DNA of 64,000 nt from Caprimulgus europaeus (lineage: Eukaryota > Chordata > Aves > Caprimulgiformes > Caprimulgidae), in assembly GCA_907165065.1 (NCBI GenBank), contig OU015538.1:18181165-18245164 (forward strand), written 5' to 3'. Below are positions 21,831 through 35,219 of this stretch, piece by piece. Within the stretch, counting starts at the first letter, position 1, and each line of letters opens with the position of its first letter. The translations under genes and the position numbers were made by a program. The notes below the pieces were generated by a model. It saw only the letters and a program-made list of their open reading frames with translations. It did not search any database and was not told where the DNA came from.

Positions 21831-22619
21831 ACATACCTTTTGAGGCATTAGCTCTATCATATCCAAGGAAAACAAACTGTGAATACATGCTGGGTAACCA
21901 TGAAATCTCTTAGCCCCTTTCTTTTACTTCAGCTGAGGTCCAACAGAGCTGTGTGACTAGAGTTTAAAGAGCACTAGAAAGTATTTGGCTTGTCTTTTTC
22001 TAGCAGAGGATTTTCATTGGTCTATAAAAAATTGAAGAGCTCGGACAGCTATTGAAATAAATTCAGTTCAGGTTTTTGAAAAAACAGGAGTTGCTGTCAA
22101 TTCTTATTTGAAAAAAGTTTTCATTTCAGTTGAAATCTCTTTTGCATTCTGTGGAATTAGAAAGTTGATTGGGAAACAATATAGTGTTTGGAAATAATAA
22201 AGATTATAACATATATTGAATTTAAAAAATTAAAACATTTCCTTTTATGTCAAGATAGAGTGTTTTAACCTTTTCAGAATTATTTTGCCTGTGTTTCTGA
22301 CAGGAATGTTTTAGCAAACCCTTAATCACTCCATCTGCATTTTTTACTGCAAGTTTCTGATCAAAGCCCACCACTCCACTCCTCATAAATCTACATTCCC
22401 CTTCATGCAGCTGATGGATTTGTAGGCTGTGCAGTGCTTTTAGAAATGCAGCCTCTGCTTCTGCTGCTGCTGAGAAACTTTTAAGATACGACCTAATCCA
22501 ACAGTTGGTGGCAGAGTTAATATAGATAAAAGTGACAGTGCTAAATTCTTCCTAGGAATCTATACAGATGCCCAGGATGTCCCAAACAGTCACATTTGCT
22601 ATCTAGGACCAGAGGGAGC
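21831..22619. other. Noncoding stretch
   Basis: No gene was recognised. A short (CTG)n-like CTTCTGCTGCTGCTGAG lies near 22457-22473. Confidence 0.6.
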
Positions 22620-23100
22620 TCAGTTCGATTTCTTGTTGCCCTCTCATGCATTGACCTTGGGTGCATCGCCCAAGGAGCTGAGGCTTGGGGACACTACTGC
22701 AGAGCGAGGGGAGGTGTGTGTCCCTGCCCCCAGCATTAGCATTATCGCTTTACAGTCTGCCAGTTCACTTCCTAAAACACTGGGGACTGAAAGCAGGCAG
22801 ACAGGAAGGAGAACAAAGACCACAGATGAGGAAAGGAGATCCCATAAGTGGGACACAGGTCTTGTAACTGAAAGACAGCAATGATCTGCCAGCTCTGCGA
22901 CAGGCAGAGCGAGCTTGGCATGAGGAGATGAGGAGAATCAGCTTGTCAGCTGAGAAGAAAAGAGAGCTGACCTGGCAGCCGAAAAAGGGCAGAAGACCTG
23001 CAGATGTAGCGAGCTGCAGGGAAGAGAACTGCCCAGCTGCCTGCCAAATAACACTGCAGAGGGAAACAACCCCAGGTGATCTGTCTGTTTGAGTGTCTGA
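22620..23100. other. Higher-GC, purine-rich patch, exon- or promoter-like
   Basis: GC content here is roughly half, against about a third in the surroundings, and about eight CpGs occur in 420 bases. The plus strand is purine-rich with many GAGGAGA/GAAGA words of the kind found in exons. It holds open frames on both strands (plus 22633-22884, 83 codons; minus 22765-23106, 113 codons), neither recognisable. A donor-like CCCCAG|GTGATC lies at 23075/23076, and an acceptor-like tract ends ATTCCAG at 23127, but these are only 52 bases apart and cannot bound one intron. It could be a noncoding first exon, a promoter or an old mobile element. Confidence 0.3.
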
Positions 23101-24189
23101 GATCATTTGTATTTTTCTTCATTCCAGGGGCTGGAATTTATGGAGTTTGTACAGAAAGGACAGTTATCATGGACTCTATTCTTCAGGATACTTCCTAAAG
23201 AGACTTCTTTATGAAAAATAATCAAACTGTTTCCTAAAGGTACTTATGAGACACTCTGAAATAACTATTTTGCTCACAGCTTCCTTCTTCCAGCAAAAAA
23301 CCACTTTGGATTTTTGTTTTCTACCTTCTATATCATGGAAATGCTAAATAGTAAAGCTGAAACCTTGTCAGATCTATGAAATAGAAAGTAAGGTCCACAA
23401 AGTCATTTTCTTACCTGAGTGAGCAACACACAGACGGAGGATTTCTACTTAAAAAAAACGTACAGAAACAAGCCCAAGCCAATGAATTGCTAATCCAAAG
23501 CAAACTGCTCTTGGTTGTCAGATGTGGTTTCTAAAATGTTTCAAAGAGACCCTGAAGGAGTGATAATTCATATAGGAATAACTGACAGAAATACTTGATG
23601 TTTGTTTGCTTTTTTTAATAGCTAAGCACATTCTGCTTTTTTGGTTTTTTTTCAGATCTTGATTTAATTTGTCTCAGTTTTTATATAAATGGTTTGAACT
23701 TGTTTATAAATAACAAAAAGTGTCAGAACTGATACATTAGTTGGAAAAAACCTTATATTTTTCAGTGGTAATAGGGTTTTATTGTTATTATTTTTCATTT
23801 TTTTTCAGAATGTGTAGCAAAAAAACTGACAATATTTGGTGTTAGCACAGTGAGTCAATCACAACGGAAATGATGTCTTTCTTGCTTAAAGATTCCCAGG
23901 AGAAGTATTAGGAGAAAAATACTCACCCTAGATATAGAACAAATCAGACTAACGCCAGGCTAGGTAAAACAATTTTGAGTGGTGTATGATGCATAAGCTT
24001 AATTAGGTTTTAGAAAAGATAAACTGCAACACCACCTCAAAATAATAATAAAAATATAATTTATTGTGAGTTTATGCTTAGGAAATCTAGTGACAGAAAT
24101 ACTAGATGTCTAATATAATACTGTTACTTGCATATGCCATAATTGCAGGCTTTAAAGTTTCATGCTGCTGCAACCTTTTTGTTTGTTAC
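23101..24189. other. Noncoding stretch
   Basis: No gene was recognised. On the minus strand, a pyrimidine-rich tract ends CTCACTCAG and runs directly into GTAAGA at 23415/23414, a layout like a recursive-splicing site (see findings). Confidence 0.6.
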
Positions 24190-24280
24190 CTGAATTACAC
24201 AGAGGAATTATGGAATCATTCAACTATCTGAAAGACACTTACAGAGATTTTCGTTCAAGTTTCCTAACTGAAAGAGCATT
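24190..24280 (-). mobile_element. Possible decayed CR1 3' end
   Basis: GAATTATGGAATCATTCAAC followed by CTGAAAGACACTTACAGAGA and a TTCAAGTTTCC block (about 24205-24271) has the layout of the reverse complement of a CR1 tail: repeated AATCATAGAATCAT words, then GGAAAGACCTTTAGAGAT and CAAGTCCAACC. Similarity is weak and short, so chance cannot be excluded. Confidence 0.35.
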
Positions 24281-27200
24281 TGCTAAATCTTGTTAGAATT
24301 GAGCACTGCCATGAACATACTGAAATGCCATCAGTTTGTAATATTTCTGTTTTGAAACCTCTCTAGAGGTAAAAATAGTTGCAACTTTGAATGCCTTACT
24401 GAATCCTTGTTTCCATATGCCTACTTCCTCTAGAGCTGGGAGTTGCATGCAATGAGATGATTAAGATTATTTCAGACTAGATCGACATTGCCAGTGGAAA
24501 TGAGTAGAATTTACTCGGTTGAAAAGGCAATACTGATAATGTTATGAGAAGTGGAAACCACAGGGAGCATCTTGAAAAATAATGGTGTAGAAAAGAGTGA
24601 TTTAAGACCAGGTTTATGTCTGACCTTTGTTGTGGTGCAAAGTAGGATGTTTCACATAATAGCTAACTTAGTCTTGAGGTTAGACATAGATACAGACTCC
24701 AAAATCCTAGGAGAGCAAGGATTGTTCATATAGTTCTTCCCTTTAGCCTATGGGAGAAGTGGAGAATAAATAGATAAATCCCTTAAAGGCCATGTAGGAT
24801 TTCCTGTATGTGTGGAAAAGATTCAGGAAACAATTCTCTAGAGAGAAATGATTATAGCAAAACAACAATGTAAAACTTCCAGAATTTACTTTTGGCAAGC
24901 CTGGTCAGACTAATCATATAGTTCCACTGGCAAGTTGGCCACTGCACTGCCGACTCTTTGGCTGAGGGTACTGTCAGCGTAGTAAGAACAGATGGAGCAG
25001 ATGTAGCTGCAAAACCACTCCAAGCACTTTTGCCAAGGTGCTACTTGCATACGAGGCCTTGGTTCTGGGATGGCCAGAAAGGAGAACTTCTTCCCTTCAT
25101 TTTACTGGAGTGGTTTAAGTAATTTGTAAACTGGAGGAGTACAAATTTTTCAGACAGTAACAGGTGCAGTAGACTTCAGGGAGAGGCCAGAGTCAGCAGC
25201 AAGTGGGAATGAGGATAAAGAAGCTGGCAGACAAATCTTAGCGTATCGATTTTAGCCTGCCAGAATGTATATTGGATGAGGCTGGAGACCTGCTGACTCT
25301 GTCTTCTCCTAAAGACTACTGAAACATTCAGATTATGAGGCCTGTGAAGCAGCAAAGTCAGAAAGCCAGATTCTTATCAATAAAGTCGTTCTGATTTTAA
25401 CTGATAATCACATACACAGAGATTTTCATTTTTTAGAACATAATGTGGGCTAAGGAGTTACTTATTTTTCGTTGTCTTTTTTGGATACAGATTAATCTTG
25501 ATGCTACATTTTAAATAATGTTGTTTTTCTGATTAGCTGTTCAGGGTTGCAATTTTTCCCTGTACGTGACCATACAATTTCCATTAATGCAAATAGAAAA
25601 AGATACATGTATTGCAGAGAGAACAGAGTTCATGGCTTTGGCTTGTTATTTTTCCCTCATGTCGAGAAACAAGGTGAGTATTTTGGTCCAGGTCTTTTAT
25701 TCGCTGTTTAGTCAACCACAACACAATGTCTTACCGGGTCTTTTTAAGGATGAGTATTTTCAGTGACTGAAGAGAAGCTGAGTCATGAAACCTAGAAATC
25801 TGTCTTGATTTCAGATTTACTGACAAATCTGCTCCATGTATTTGAGAACACAAGGGAAATTGCTCACAAACTGGAGATTTTTGTGAGTAATTATGGATGG
25901 GAACAATTTTTATTAGGTTTTTTTTTTTTTCCTTTTTTCTCAGATATCCCAGTTTAAGTTATCCTACTTTATTTAAGAAATTAATGTATTAAACTATGGG
26001 ACTGTAAAACAATATGTGGTTATTTAGCATGTCTTACGGTTTTGTCAATATACTGGAGCTGTAGTCAGAATGTGAAAGCTACTTAGGTTTCATTAGGTGT
26101 CATTATCTTCTTAACAAGTTAAGTAAACTATCAGATTCCTGTTTATTCATCAATATAGTATATAAAGAATAATTGAATGATTCAGAACCATTATTTAATT
26201 CACATAGTATGGGAAATTTTTGCAGTAAGGTCCTGAACTGCAAAATTGTAAAGGTACCCCAGTCCCATGGATTGCTATAGAAATTGATGCAAAACTAACG
26301 TTGTCCTCCATAGGAACAGGCTACCTGTAATTAATGGGTTTAATTAGGCTTAACTGTCTACTCTAGGTCTCTTTTTTTCTTACTTTTAAGTGTGTAAAGT
26401 TCTGAGTAATGTGCACATTTCATCTTCCACACTGTCTTTTAAGCAGCCATTGTAACACAATCTTAAATTGTCAGTCATGTATACTCTCCTTCTGTTTAGT
26501 ACTTTCCCTCAGGTCAAGTGGGAAAACATGTGCATCTTTTTAAGAATTAAGGCTCAGTCACCTTTTATGATTAGTTGCTGTAGGTAAGAGCTCTTGAAAC
26601 AGCTTCTGGTTTGGTGGTTTAAGGCAGTAGAAGAAGACGAGATCCACACTTGATGTCTGTGTCTGCTTTATACCATCCTTAACTGTATTTATTGGTGAAA
26701 GGAACCTATATTATGTTCTGAAGTTATTTAGTTATACAGGTATGATTACATACATGATTCTTTCTTTATAGTTGTTAATGTTTTTAGCTAAAAAAAATAG
26801 TTCTTTTTTACTTTACTACTATAGACTTAGGATTATACATCAATGGTGTTTTGTTAATAAAAGATGGGTTTGTTTTTAAAGGGTTTTCTAAGTAAAAAAG
26901 GTAATTTACATGCTGATGTAGCTGATATTAGTATGCCTCTCAGAACAAGCGCTGTGTTGCTAAATGAAGCTACTTGTCCTTTAGAACTCATCTCCTTGTA
27001 GCAGCCTCTGAATAGTCCACGTGGTCAGAAAATTCAGGTTTGTCTTTAAGTCCAGAGTTGCTGCCCTACTGAAAAGGAATGCAGCCTTGCCCCACAATTA
27101 ACAGTTTCAGTATCTTGTTCTAAGGAAGCTCTCTCTTTCTTAGACAGAGAGAAAATTATGCCTGTATATTGTAGTTGCATTATATCTGAGACCAGGAGTT

Positions 27201-30200
27201 GGAACAATGTGCTTTAGTTTCAGAAGTTAATCAAACCTCTGCCACTGAAATACAGATTATTTCCAAATTGCATAGGAACAGTTTTGTTATCCTTTAATGA
27301 AGAAGAAAATTATATACATATGGGAGTTTCAATAAATACTGTGCTTTTTGATTTAGGTATAAATCATATGCAAATTTTATTTCTATTGCTGCACCTTTGT
27401 GATGGCAGGGATATTTTTCATAAGTATTGGGAAAGTGTTGTAATGAAACAAGTATTTCACCCTGGTTTCTAGTATGAACAGCTGTCTCTCTCCTTTAACT
27501 CTGTACTAAATAATTCCAAATCATCTGACTGCAGTTAAATCATCTTTCAAGCTTGCATTTCTCCTTGAAGATGTCTGTCTGATCTGTAGTGTCCTACACA
27601 GTAGATAGTCTGTAAGAGAAGTGTCTCAACAGGAATGCCCAAGTGTCATTGTCACAGATTCATTTGTTTTCTTATTTCTGAGAAGGGTATTGTGAGAGCT
27701 TTCCATGGAAGGGGCCCTGCAGCATCCATTCAGTCAAAGAGATTCTCCCACCTGTGTGAGAGAAACATGTAGGACACCAGGAGGGAACCACAGTGGCAAG
27801 TTAAGGTGATGCTGTTGGGAAATGCTTGCTGGGACAAGTGGCTACCTGTGCCCAAGAGCTACTTGGTGAACTGGTGACCATGCAGTGTTCCGGGTACTGA
27901 ATGAACCTCAGCACTGCCAGTCTGCTTGACTTCACTTGGTCATAAGGCAACTCATAGAAGACCCTCTGTAAAAACACAGAGAACTGCAAAAACTCAAAGT
28001 TCTGTGGTCCATCTGAGAGAATCAGGGATTTATTCTTTTATCTGTAAAAGCTTTTCCTTATTTAACATTACTCAGAAAATCATTGTAGAGAATATTTGTG
28101 GCATATAGAAAGCTGTACCTAACTAAGAAATAATCTAAGTTTGAATAAAGGATAAAAAAAAAAACCACCTTAAAAATTTGAATATTTACTAACATTTGAA
28201 CTTAATGGTGGGTGACCAGCAGTTTAAACCAAGTTTTCAAAGTCAGCCTGATTGCACTCTGTGATGATAGGTCACAGCATCTGGAAATCACCTTAGAGCA
28301 AGAGCTGATGAGAATTGATTGTAGCCTTATCATTGCAAGTTTGTTATCAGATGGGTGCGGACTGGTGGCAGGTGTTTGTTTATCTTGATTAGATAATGCT
28401 GCAAAGACTTTGTCACGTGGCTGGAAAATGAGAAGATTGCTCATGGCAAGAAGGGTATGCTGACAGGGCATGTGTCCTAGCTACTCAAAAGAGAGAAGGC
28501 AAGTTGGATTTTAATGCATTTTAAGGAGAAAAAAAGAATGCATCTGGAACACTCACATTGCTTTGGGGTTTGTTTTTTCTTGTCCATGCTTTCAACTAAG
28601 TAGATTTACTACTTGTTTGCTTATTGCACGTATGAAATATAGTAATACCATCATATACTTAAATTTCTGTGAACATCTAGCATATATACATGTGGAAGGA
28701 ATTAATCTGTGTACGTTAATGTTGTGCTGGCAGTGGTAAAAGAGTGGTAAAAGTTGCTAGTAGAGTCAGAAAGATGGAAAGAGTTGAGAGAAAGTGGAAA
28801 AGTAAAATGATAATTGTCTTGTATATTTTTGGCTCCTGTCTTAAAGGTTTTTATTCTCATGTGCTATTCTAATGTGGTGAATGCTAGGAAATGATGAAAG
28901 GTACTCTACTCTGTACAGTGATGGAAATCTACTTCCAAGTCAAGTTTCTGGCACACTGGGTAGTTGTACTACAACTGGAATTTGGTGCCCTAAGTACACT
29001 GCAGTAGCTATTCTAATGTGGTTAGTGTTTATATGCCATAGCTTAAAAAAATATCTTTTGATAGGTTGAACCTAGTTAGGTAAGAGATTATCTCCTTATA
29101 GACTACATATTGTCTCAGATGTCAAGACACAGTTATATTTCAAATAAAAATGTTATTTTCTCTTAAATAGAAATACATTAAAAACTGAACCCATAAAAAT
29201 CAAGAGATCTATTTGGATTATAAAGTCCTATTACTTTGGTTTTTAAGAACATAAATTAAACTGTAGAGAGCTATACTTTATTCTGCATAAATTGTAATGA
29301 TCACAGTTGTTCATTTCATAACCCCAGCCACCAGCCAGAGATATCTTTTTAACAAAAAAAAAAAAAAAAAAAAATCCATGTATTTTCAAATATCCCATGT
29401 GCTCTGTAAATGTAATTAAAGAGATTTTTTTCCTATGTTTATGAAGTATAGGGGACTAGAATTAGGTAAAATTTTGTCCATAATATATAAAAATACATTT
29501 ATGTAATTGCTGTAAATGGTTATATCTTTATAAAACACTTATTAAAGCAGAAGTTAGGCTGTTTTATTAATATTTGAGGCCAGAAAAATTGCTCCCATCA
29601 GCCTACTCTGGCCATTTCTGAGAAAATATCTTTTAGAAAGTTTAATGGTACTTGAACCTACATTATTTGTGGTATTGCCTACTTCTGCCTGCCTTCTTGC
29701 TCCCTCAATTGCTTTCTCACATGCATACAGCAAAAATACTTTTCTTTATTACTTAAACTACCACAACACATTTGTCTTAACACCTCAGTCTTGTTTTCCA
29801 GTCTCATTATAATCAGGTGCTGAACAACATGAGCCAGCAATTCCTGACATTTCATTCTGTGTACGGTCACCACCCTTAGAAAGCAAAGAATGCCTTCTCT
29901 TGCAGAACAGCTTGGAAAATAAAGCAGAAAAACGTCTGGAACAGATTTGGTTGACCATATGCTGGCCATAGATTTTCCCAGGCAGTCAGTTTTTAACAGT
30001 AAGATGTAAGAGAATGTGATATTTTTCCTCTGATAGCAACTATGTGCAAATCTGATTCTTACTGTGTCCGTGGAGTAAAGTGCTGAGATTCCTACCAGAT
30101 ATATCTCTTTGTAGTCGGGGACTCTAATCTATATCCAGTACTGAAAGGATGCCGGCCTTAGAATGAGCTTTAGTCCAGTAGGGTAGTATTTTCCATGTTT

Positions 30201-30399
30201 ATCTATCACGGAAATCCATGCTGCCATAATTCACATGACAATAAATGTAGATTATGGCTTTAAAAACTGTGAAAATTAGTCAAATTAACACCATACCAAG
30301 ATATTTTGTCTGCTCTGTTTAGTTACTGATTCAAGATATTGTATATTTTTTAGATCATTAAATTTGAATAAGGCTTAAATATACCTAATGGCTAGCTAA
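24281..30399. other. Noncoding stretch
   Basis: About 6 kb without a supported gene or mobile element. Open frames are at most 96 codons (29679-29969, minus) and unrecognised. The region contains T-runs near 25918-25936, a 21-base A run at 29354-29374 and the exon-like block at 25545-25673 (see findings). Confidence 0.62.
29354..29374 (+). repeat. Poly(A) run
   Basis: There are 21 consecutive A residues. No retroposed gene or SINE body is recognisable immediately upstream and no flanking direct repeats are obvious, so I treat it as a simple mononucleotide repeat. Confidence 0.9.
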
Positions 30400-30830
30400 A
30401 TTGATTATAGGGTATTTATGTCAATAAAGAGTAAAATTATATTACAGAACAACATGAGTAGACTAAGACAGCTCAAATTGTCAATATGATGAAAATTACT
30501 CAAAGAAAGCAATTAAAACTCAAATCCATGACTAAATTACTATTGGTTCTAAGTACAGTGAATCCAATTACACATTATATTATAGTATAAAATATGATCA
30601 TGGGTGCTGTAGCCGAGTGTCTTGTCAATATACTGTCAATAGAGAATTAGAAAAACAAAGCTGTCATCACACTGAAGTACTATGCAAATCCCAATCAGCA
30701 TTCTTACAAGCTATTGAGTGGCCAAAAAAGATGGAAAGGAGCTGAAATCTGCATATGAACTAATCTGACAGCCTGCAATTTTATATACATTTCCATGATG
30801 AAGACCAAATATAAACTTATACACTATACT
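30400..30830. promoter_or_regulatory. Possible conserved noncoding element with octamer and CCAAT
   Basis: The block holds a perfect POU octamer ATGCAAAT (30682-30689) two bases before CCAATCA (30691-30697), and further TCAATAAAG, CAATTAAAAC, CCAATTACAC and CTGCATATGAAC words. It has no simple repeat, no mobile element, and only the beginning of a chance minus frame (30817-31107). Its resemblance to a POU/homeodomain-driven enhancer is by motif content only. Confidence 0.3.
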
Positions 30831-33478
30831 TTTTGATTGCATCCCACTGTAAATAAAAGTAAGAAAGAAAACAGAAGAGAATATTTGTGAGAAAATCTGT
30901 AAAGAGTAGAATTAATGTTAATTTAGTATAGAAGTCTTTAATCCAGGGTCTTGCAGAAGGATGATGATATTGTTTAGTATAACTACAATACTGATATACC
31001 TGTCTTCCCATGGCCTGAGAGGAAAAAAAACCATTCACAGCCCAGGCAAAACGGAATCTCAGATGGCAACAGGTACATTTTGGTGTTTGATTGCACTCTG
31101 CCGGCACTGCTGGAAAGTACTAACACAGGTATGTATTGCCAACCCCTCATAAGGCAGGGCTGTCAGCTAGACAGTGATTCTTCTCTTTCAACAAAACATA
31201 AACCACGTTGCCACCATAGGCCTTTTACAGATTTAGTGAGCTTAGCATTCTGGGCTTGGAAATGGTATTAAATACTGGCACCTGAAATGAGTTATTTAAA
31301 ATGACCTGCTCTACTAAACAACATGGCTATTACTGATTTTGCTATCGTGACCAGCTCTATTTTTAGCATTATCCTCTTTTGCAATGTATACTTCAGAGTC
31401 TTAGCATTTTTATTTTTTCCTTTTATTTTCCTTTTTTTTTTCTTCTGTGCTTTTTCTGAAGTAAACCTCACAGACTTTCATTTGTGGTCATTCCCAAGGA
31501 AGCTAAATTCCATGTTAGCAGTGATGCCATCCAAATCAGTAATTGCGGTGGATGGAATTTCATTTCATAAAAGTACACTGTAAAACCTATTTTCACAGTA
31601 AATAAAAATAATGATGTGACTATAGCTTTTATATACTGAAACTCTGAAAGCAGTGTGGAACACAGCTGCTTGTCATATTTCTGTAGTCATGAGGACGTAT
31701 AATACACTAAAATTAGCATTTATATACTTGATTTTATTTTCATCATGGATTATGGCACTGAAAGAGAAGGACCAAAGAGCAAACTCTTAGGTAAGCCCCC
31801 AATCACCTCAATTCATGTATTTATTTTCCTTTCTGAAAATTGAGTAATGTTTATATTTTGATTGCATCTATTCAAACATAGCAGGATAGGAAAGGATAGA
31901 ATCGGCAGGAATTTAATGCAATATCCACATAAGTGATTCTATAAATTAAGCTTATCACAATAAATCTTGTATTAATTTTTCTTTAAATTGTGGTGGTATA
32001 AAATATTGGTAAATTGGGAACACAGGCTATACTTGTAAGAACATGCATTTTTCACCAACTCATAAGCTGGTTGAAAACTACTGAATGTATCAGTTTATAT
32101 CTTATGATAAGAACATAACAGAAAAATTGCAGCACTGCAAGTCCAGAGGGTGACTTTATATCACAGACCAAAAACAACATGGAAATCTGTATAACATGAG
32201 CTTCTGAGAAAGAAACTGTTTCTGATAAATTAGGGACTTGTATTTAGCAAACACAGATGCCTAATATTTTTGTTTGAATAGTAATGTGTTTTCTGAATCA
32301 TTGCATTACTTTTACAGTCTTGCTTAAGAAATTCCTACAGTAATGGAATAGATTATTTGCATGCTGTGCCAAGTAACTGATTATGCTTACTTACAGCTTA
32401 TATGGTATGATGTAATTTTTTTTTTTATATATATATGTTAGAATTCTATTATTTACCTAGATTTGTTTGATACTACTACTTGATTTTGGGGTGTGTGGCA
32501 TTGGAAATACAACTAGAACACTAAGCAATACTAAGAAACAGTAGAGGCAGCTGCTTTTTCATCTTAGCATTTCCTTAAAAAAGGCAACCAGCACAGCAAC
32601 TGTAGCTTCAGGTGAATATTTTCCATTTCTGAAAATAAGCACAATATACTTAGTTCATGGAACTAAACCAGCAAAGGAAATGGAGCATTATTTCCTTTTT
32701 TCAACTTTCCCTTCAAGAAAATATATTAATGGGAAAAGTCTCTTTCTGCTCTTCATCTTGCAGATGATTTCTAAGTAACATTTCACATCTGCCAAGTATA
32801 TTTTCATTTTTCTTTGTCTTGGTATTCGTATTTCTAATCTCTTAACCTTCACTTCTGCAAGGTCTTTCCTTGATAAAATCCATGTCCTATTCACATCAGC
32901 TGGAGTAATACATGGATGTCTTTGTTTGCCCTAGTGTTTAGGGGGAAGGTATATGCAGCAAGTATAACTAGACTAAAAATCTGCACAATTGCAGAGAAGT
33001 CCACTGTGGTGTGAGAGATAAAGATACCTATTTAAGAGACATTATCTCTTTCAAAGAAAGATGTCTATGCTGGTAAACAAAATTAACATTTTAAAGAATT
33101 CTTTTTCTGAAAGTGATTGGCTTGATTATGTTTATATTTAGAGATGCAAAAAAAATCAGTCATGCAATTTGTCCACTACATCAAGCAATTTTTGCTCTAT
33201 TCTTTCTACCCTTCTGCATATAATTGACATCTCTAGAAGATATACCCAGTCATGGAAAAGTAAAATTTACAGTGTTAAAAAAGAAAATTACTCTGTGAAA
33301 GTAATAACAACAACAACAAGTTGGACTTCCCATGCTATTCTATTAAGACAGAAAATACCATCTTTCAAAATAGAGATTACTGTGATAATTCAACATTCCT
33401 TGAGTGGCTAATGCTATCAAGTAATGCTATTAACTAGAACTCTCATCTTGGTTATATTATTGTGTTGTGGCTTCCCTT
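30831..33478. other. Noncoding stretch
   Basis: No gene was recognised. A T-run followed by a short (AT)n lies at 32416-32437. Frames of up to 96 codons occur around 30817-31583 on both strands without recognisable similarity. Confidence 0.62.
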
Positions 33479-33520
33479 CAAGAAAGTTTATTCTACCATC
33501 AAGGAAGTTTATTCCACCAT
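33479..33520. repeat. 21-bp tandem repeat, two copies
   Basis: CAAGAAAGTTTATTCTACCAT (33479-33499) is followed immediately by a copy at 33500-33520 with two substitutions (A to G and T to C). This is a small local tandem duplication of no known function. Confidence 0.9.
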
Positions 33521-35219
33521 CGTTCTGATTCTTCTTATACTACCTTATGACCAGTCTATACTGGGTTGTAAGAGCTGTGTTTCTACTCATAGTCACTTGG
33601 TTTAAATAAGGAATAATTCTGTAGCTCTTAATTTACTTTTTTCATTCTGTATATTGAATATATTGGTCTAGAGGGTTTACATTTCTTTGACCTTGTACAA
33701 AGTGTAGCGTCTGAAGCTTGTGTAGCTTTTCCAAGCAGCACAGAGCCTAGCTGATTAGTCCATTCTGTAAATCACATTTTCTGTCTTGCATAGATTGTGT
33801 CTGGGCATAACCCTGGCATTGGAGCAGTTCTGCAGTAAGCGGTTACAATGTTCTAGCCTGTCCACACACCGAGGAAGATCAGTTATAGGAGTGTTCCACT
33901 GACTTGCATTTAGAATAATAATTGGAGGGATATCTCTCTATTTGTTTGAGAACCAATAGTTTTGCCTTCAAGTAGAATTATTGGAGAAAGCTAATTAACC
34001 TTTATAAACCTAATGTGTTAGAGTTGCAAGGCACAAAAGACACTTAAGAAAGAACAAGCTACTGGCAGCATGCAGAGGATAGTGCCTTTCTTCTGTGTGA
34101 TCTGCAGAAGAGGACGAGCTTTAAGGGATGTCTTTACACCTGTGACAGCAAAATAAGTCAGTGTTTTATTTTGATTATGTCTGCCTAGTTTTCATTAGTT
34201 CTGTATAGGCATTTTGAATCTTGATTTTGACTCTGAATTTGATTTTCCTCCGGTATGGAAAAAATTATTTATTGTGAACAAATTTATTTTATTTTCACCT
34301 GGTTTACACAATGAAACCAGGGCAAATTGGATTTCACTCATAGCTCAATCACAGGAGCAAATTGTTTTGTGCCTCTGTTCATAATGGTCATGAATACATC
34401 TCCTGATATCTATTTCCTCTATACCTTTTTTATGCTTTTCTCCTCATTACCCAGATTCCCTCAGCAGAGTCCAGAAGATAATACCAGCAGGTTTTAAATT
34501 GTGTGGGTAGTCCAGTTAAAACTGAACTCCACAGTATGTGTAAGGCATAGCATGAACATAGCACAGCATTTTGATAGCCATGACTGTGCCTAGTTTTAAA
34601 AAGCAGTTCCTTGTATGAAATGCTAGTTCTCCTGACTCATTAAAATATGGAGACAGGAGTTTAAAGGCTGTGTATGCAGATGTTTTACCTATAATAATGG
34701 CTTTTTAAAAGAAACTAATGTAGACTCTGATTTGTCTGCACTACTGAAATTAAAAGCCAATTTTATCTTGCTGTAATGTTTCATGTCTCTTGGAATCATG
34801 TTTCTTGGTGTCAAAGAGAGGTTGGCCTTTTGACTTTGCATCTGAAGTTCCTGGAATTCAGTTTTCTTTGTGTGCCTCCTCTAGCATGAATGTAAACATG
34901 TTGTTCTGTAGGTTTGCACAAAATGAATACATGTTTTTTTGAGCATTTAGTGCTGTTGGAGCTTTTGTGTGTCAGGCAAGTGAGAAGCCTGTTTTAAAGT
35001 ATTAAGAGCAATAAAACTTAAGAAAGGCATTCTCAGAGTATTTCTTTTTTTACTTATTAATGAAAATAGCAAGTCTCTTCCGTGGCTTTTTGTTTTGGCC
35101 TTTATCTTTTCATTAATTTCTTGTGTGTAACTAGCCTGCTCAAAGAGTTGGTGCAAAAACTGTCTTAATTTAATTGCACTTAATATCAATATGTTTTTAC
35201 CTTTGATGTTTAATGTACT
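33521..35219. other. Noncoding stretch
   Basis: Nothing gene-like was recognised. The 80-codon minus frame at 34947-35189 has no recognisable family. Confidence 0.62.

Noticed and set aside
22765-23106. 113-codon minus frame as a protein-coding exon
   Set aside because: Ser/Leu/Cys-rich translation without any recognisable family. The opposite strand is also open, which fits local GC and purine bias better than coding.
23076-23127. Intron between the donor-like CAG|GTGATC and the acceptor-like ATTCCAG
   Set aside because: Only 52 bases long, below the usable size for vertebrate introns.
29354-29374. Poly(A) run as the tail of a processed pseudogene
   Set aside because: Upstream sequence shows no known gene body, there is no AATAAA at a fitting distance, and no flanking target-site duplication was found.
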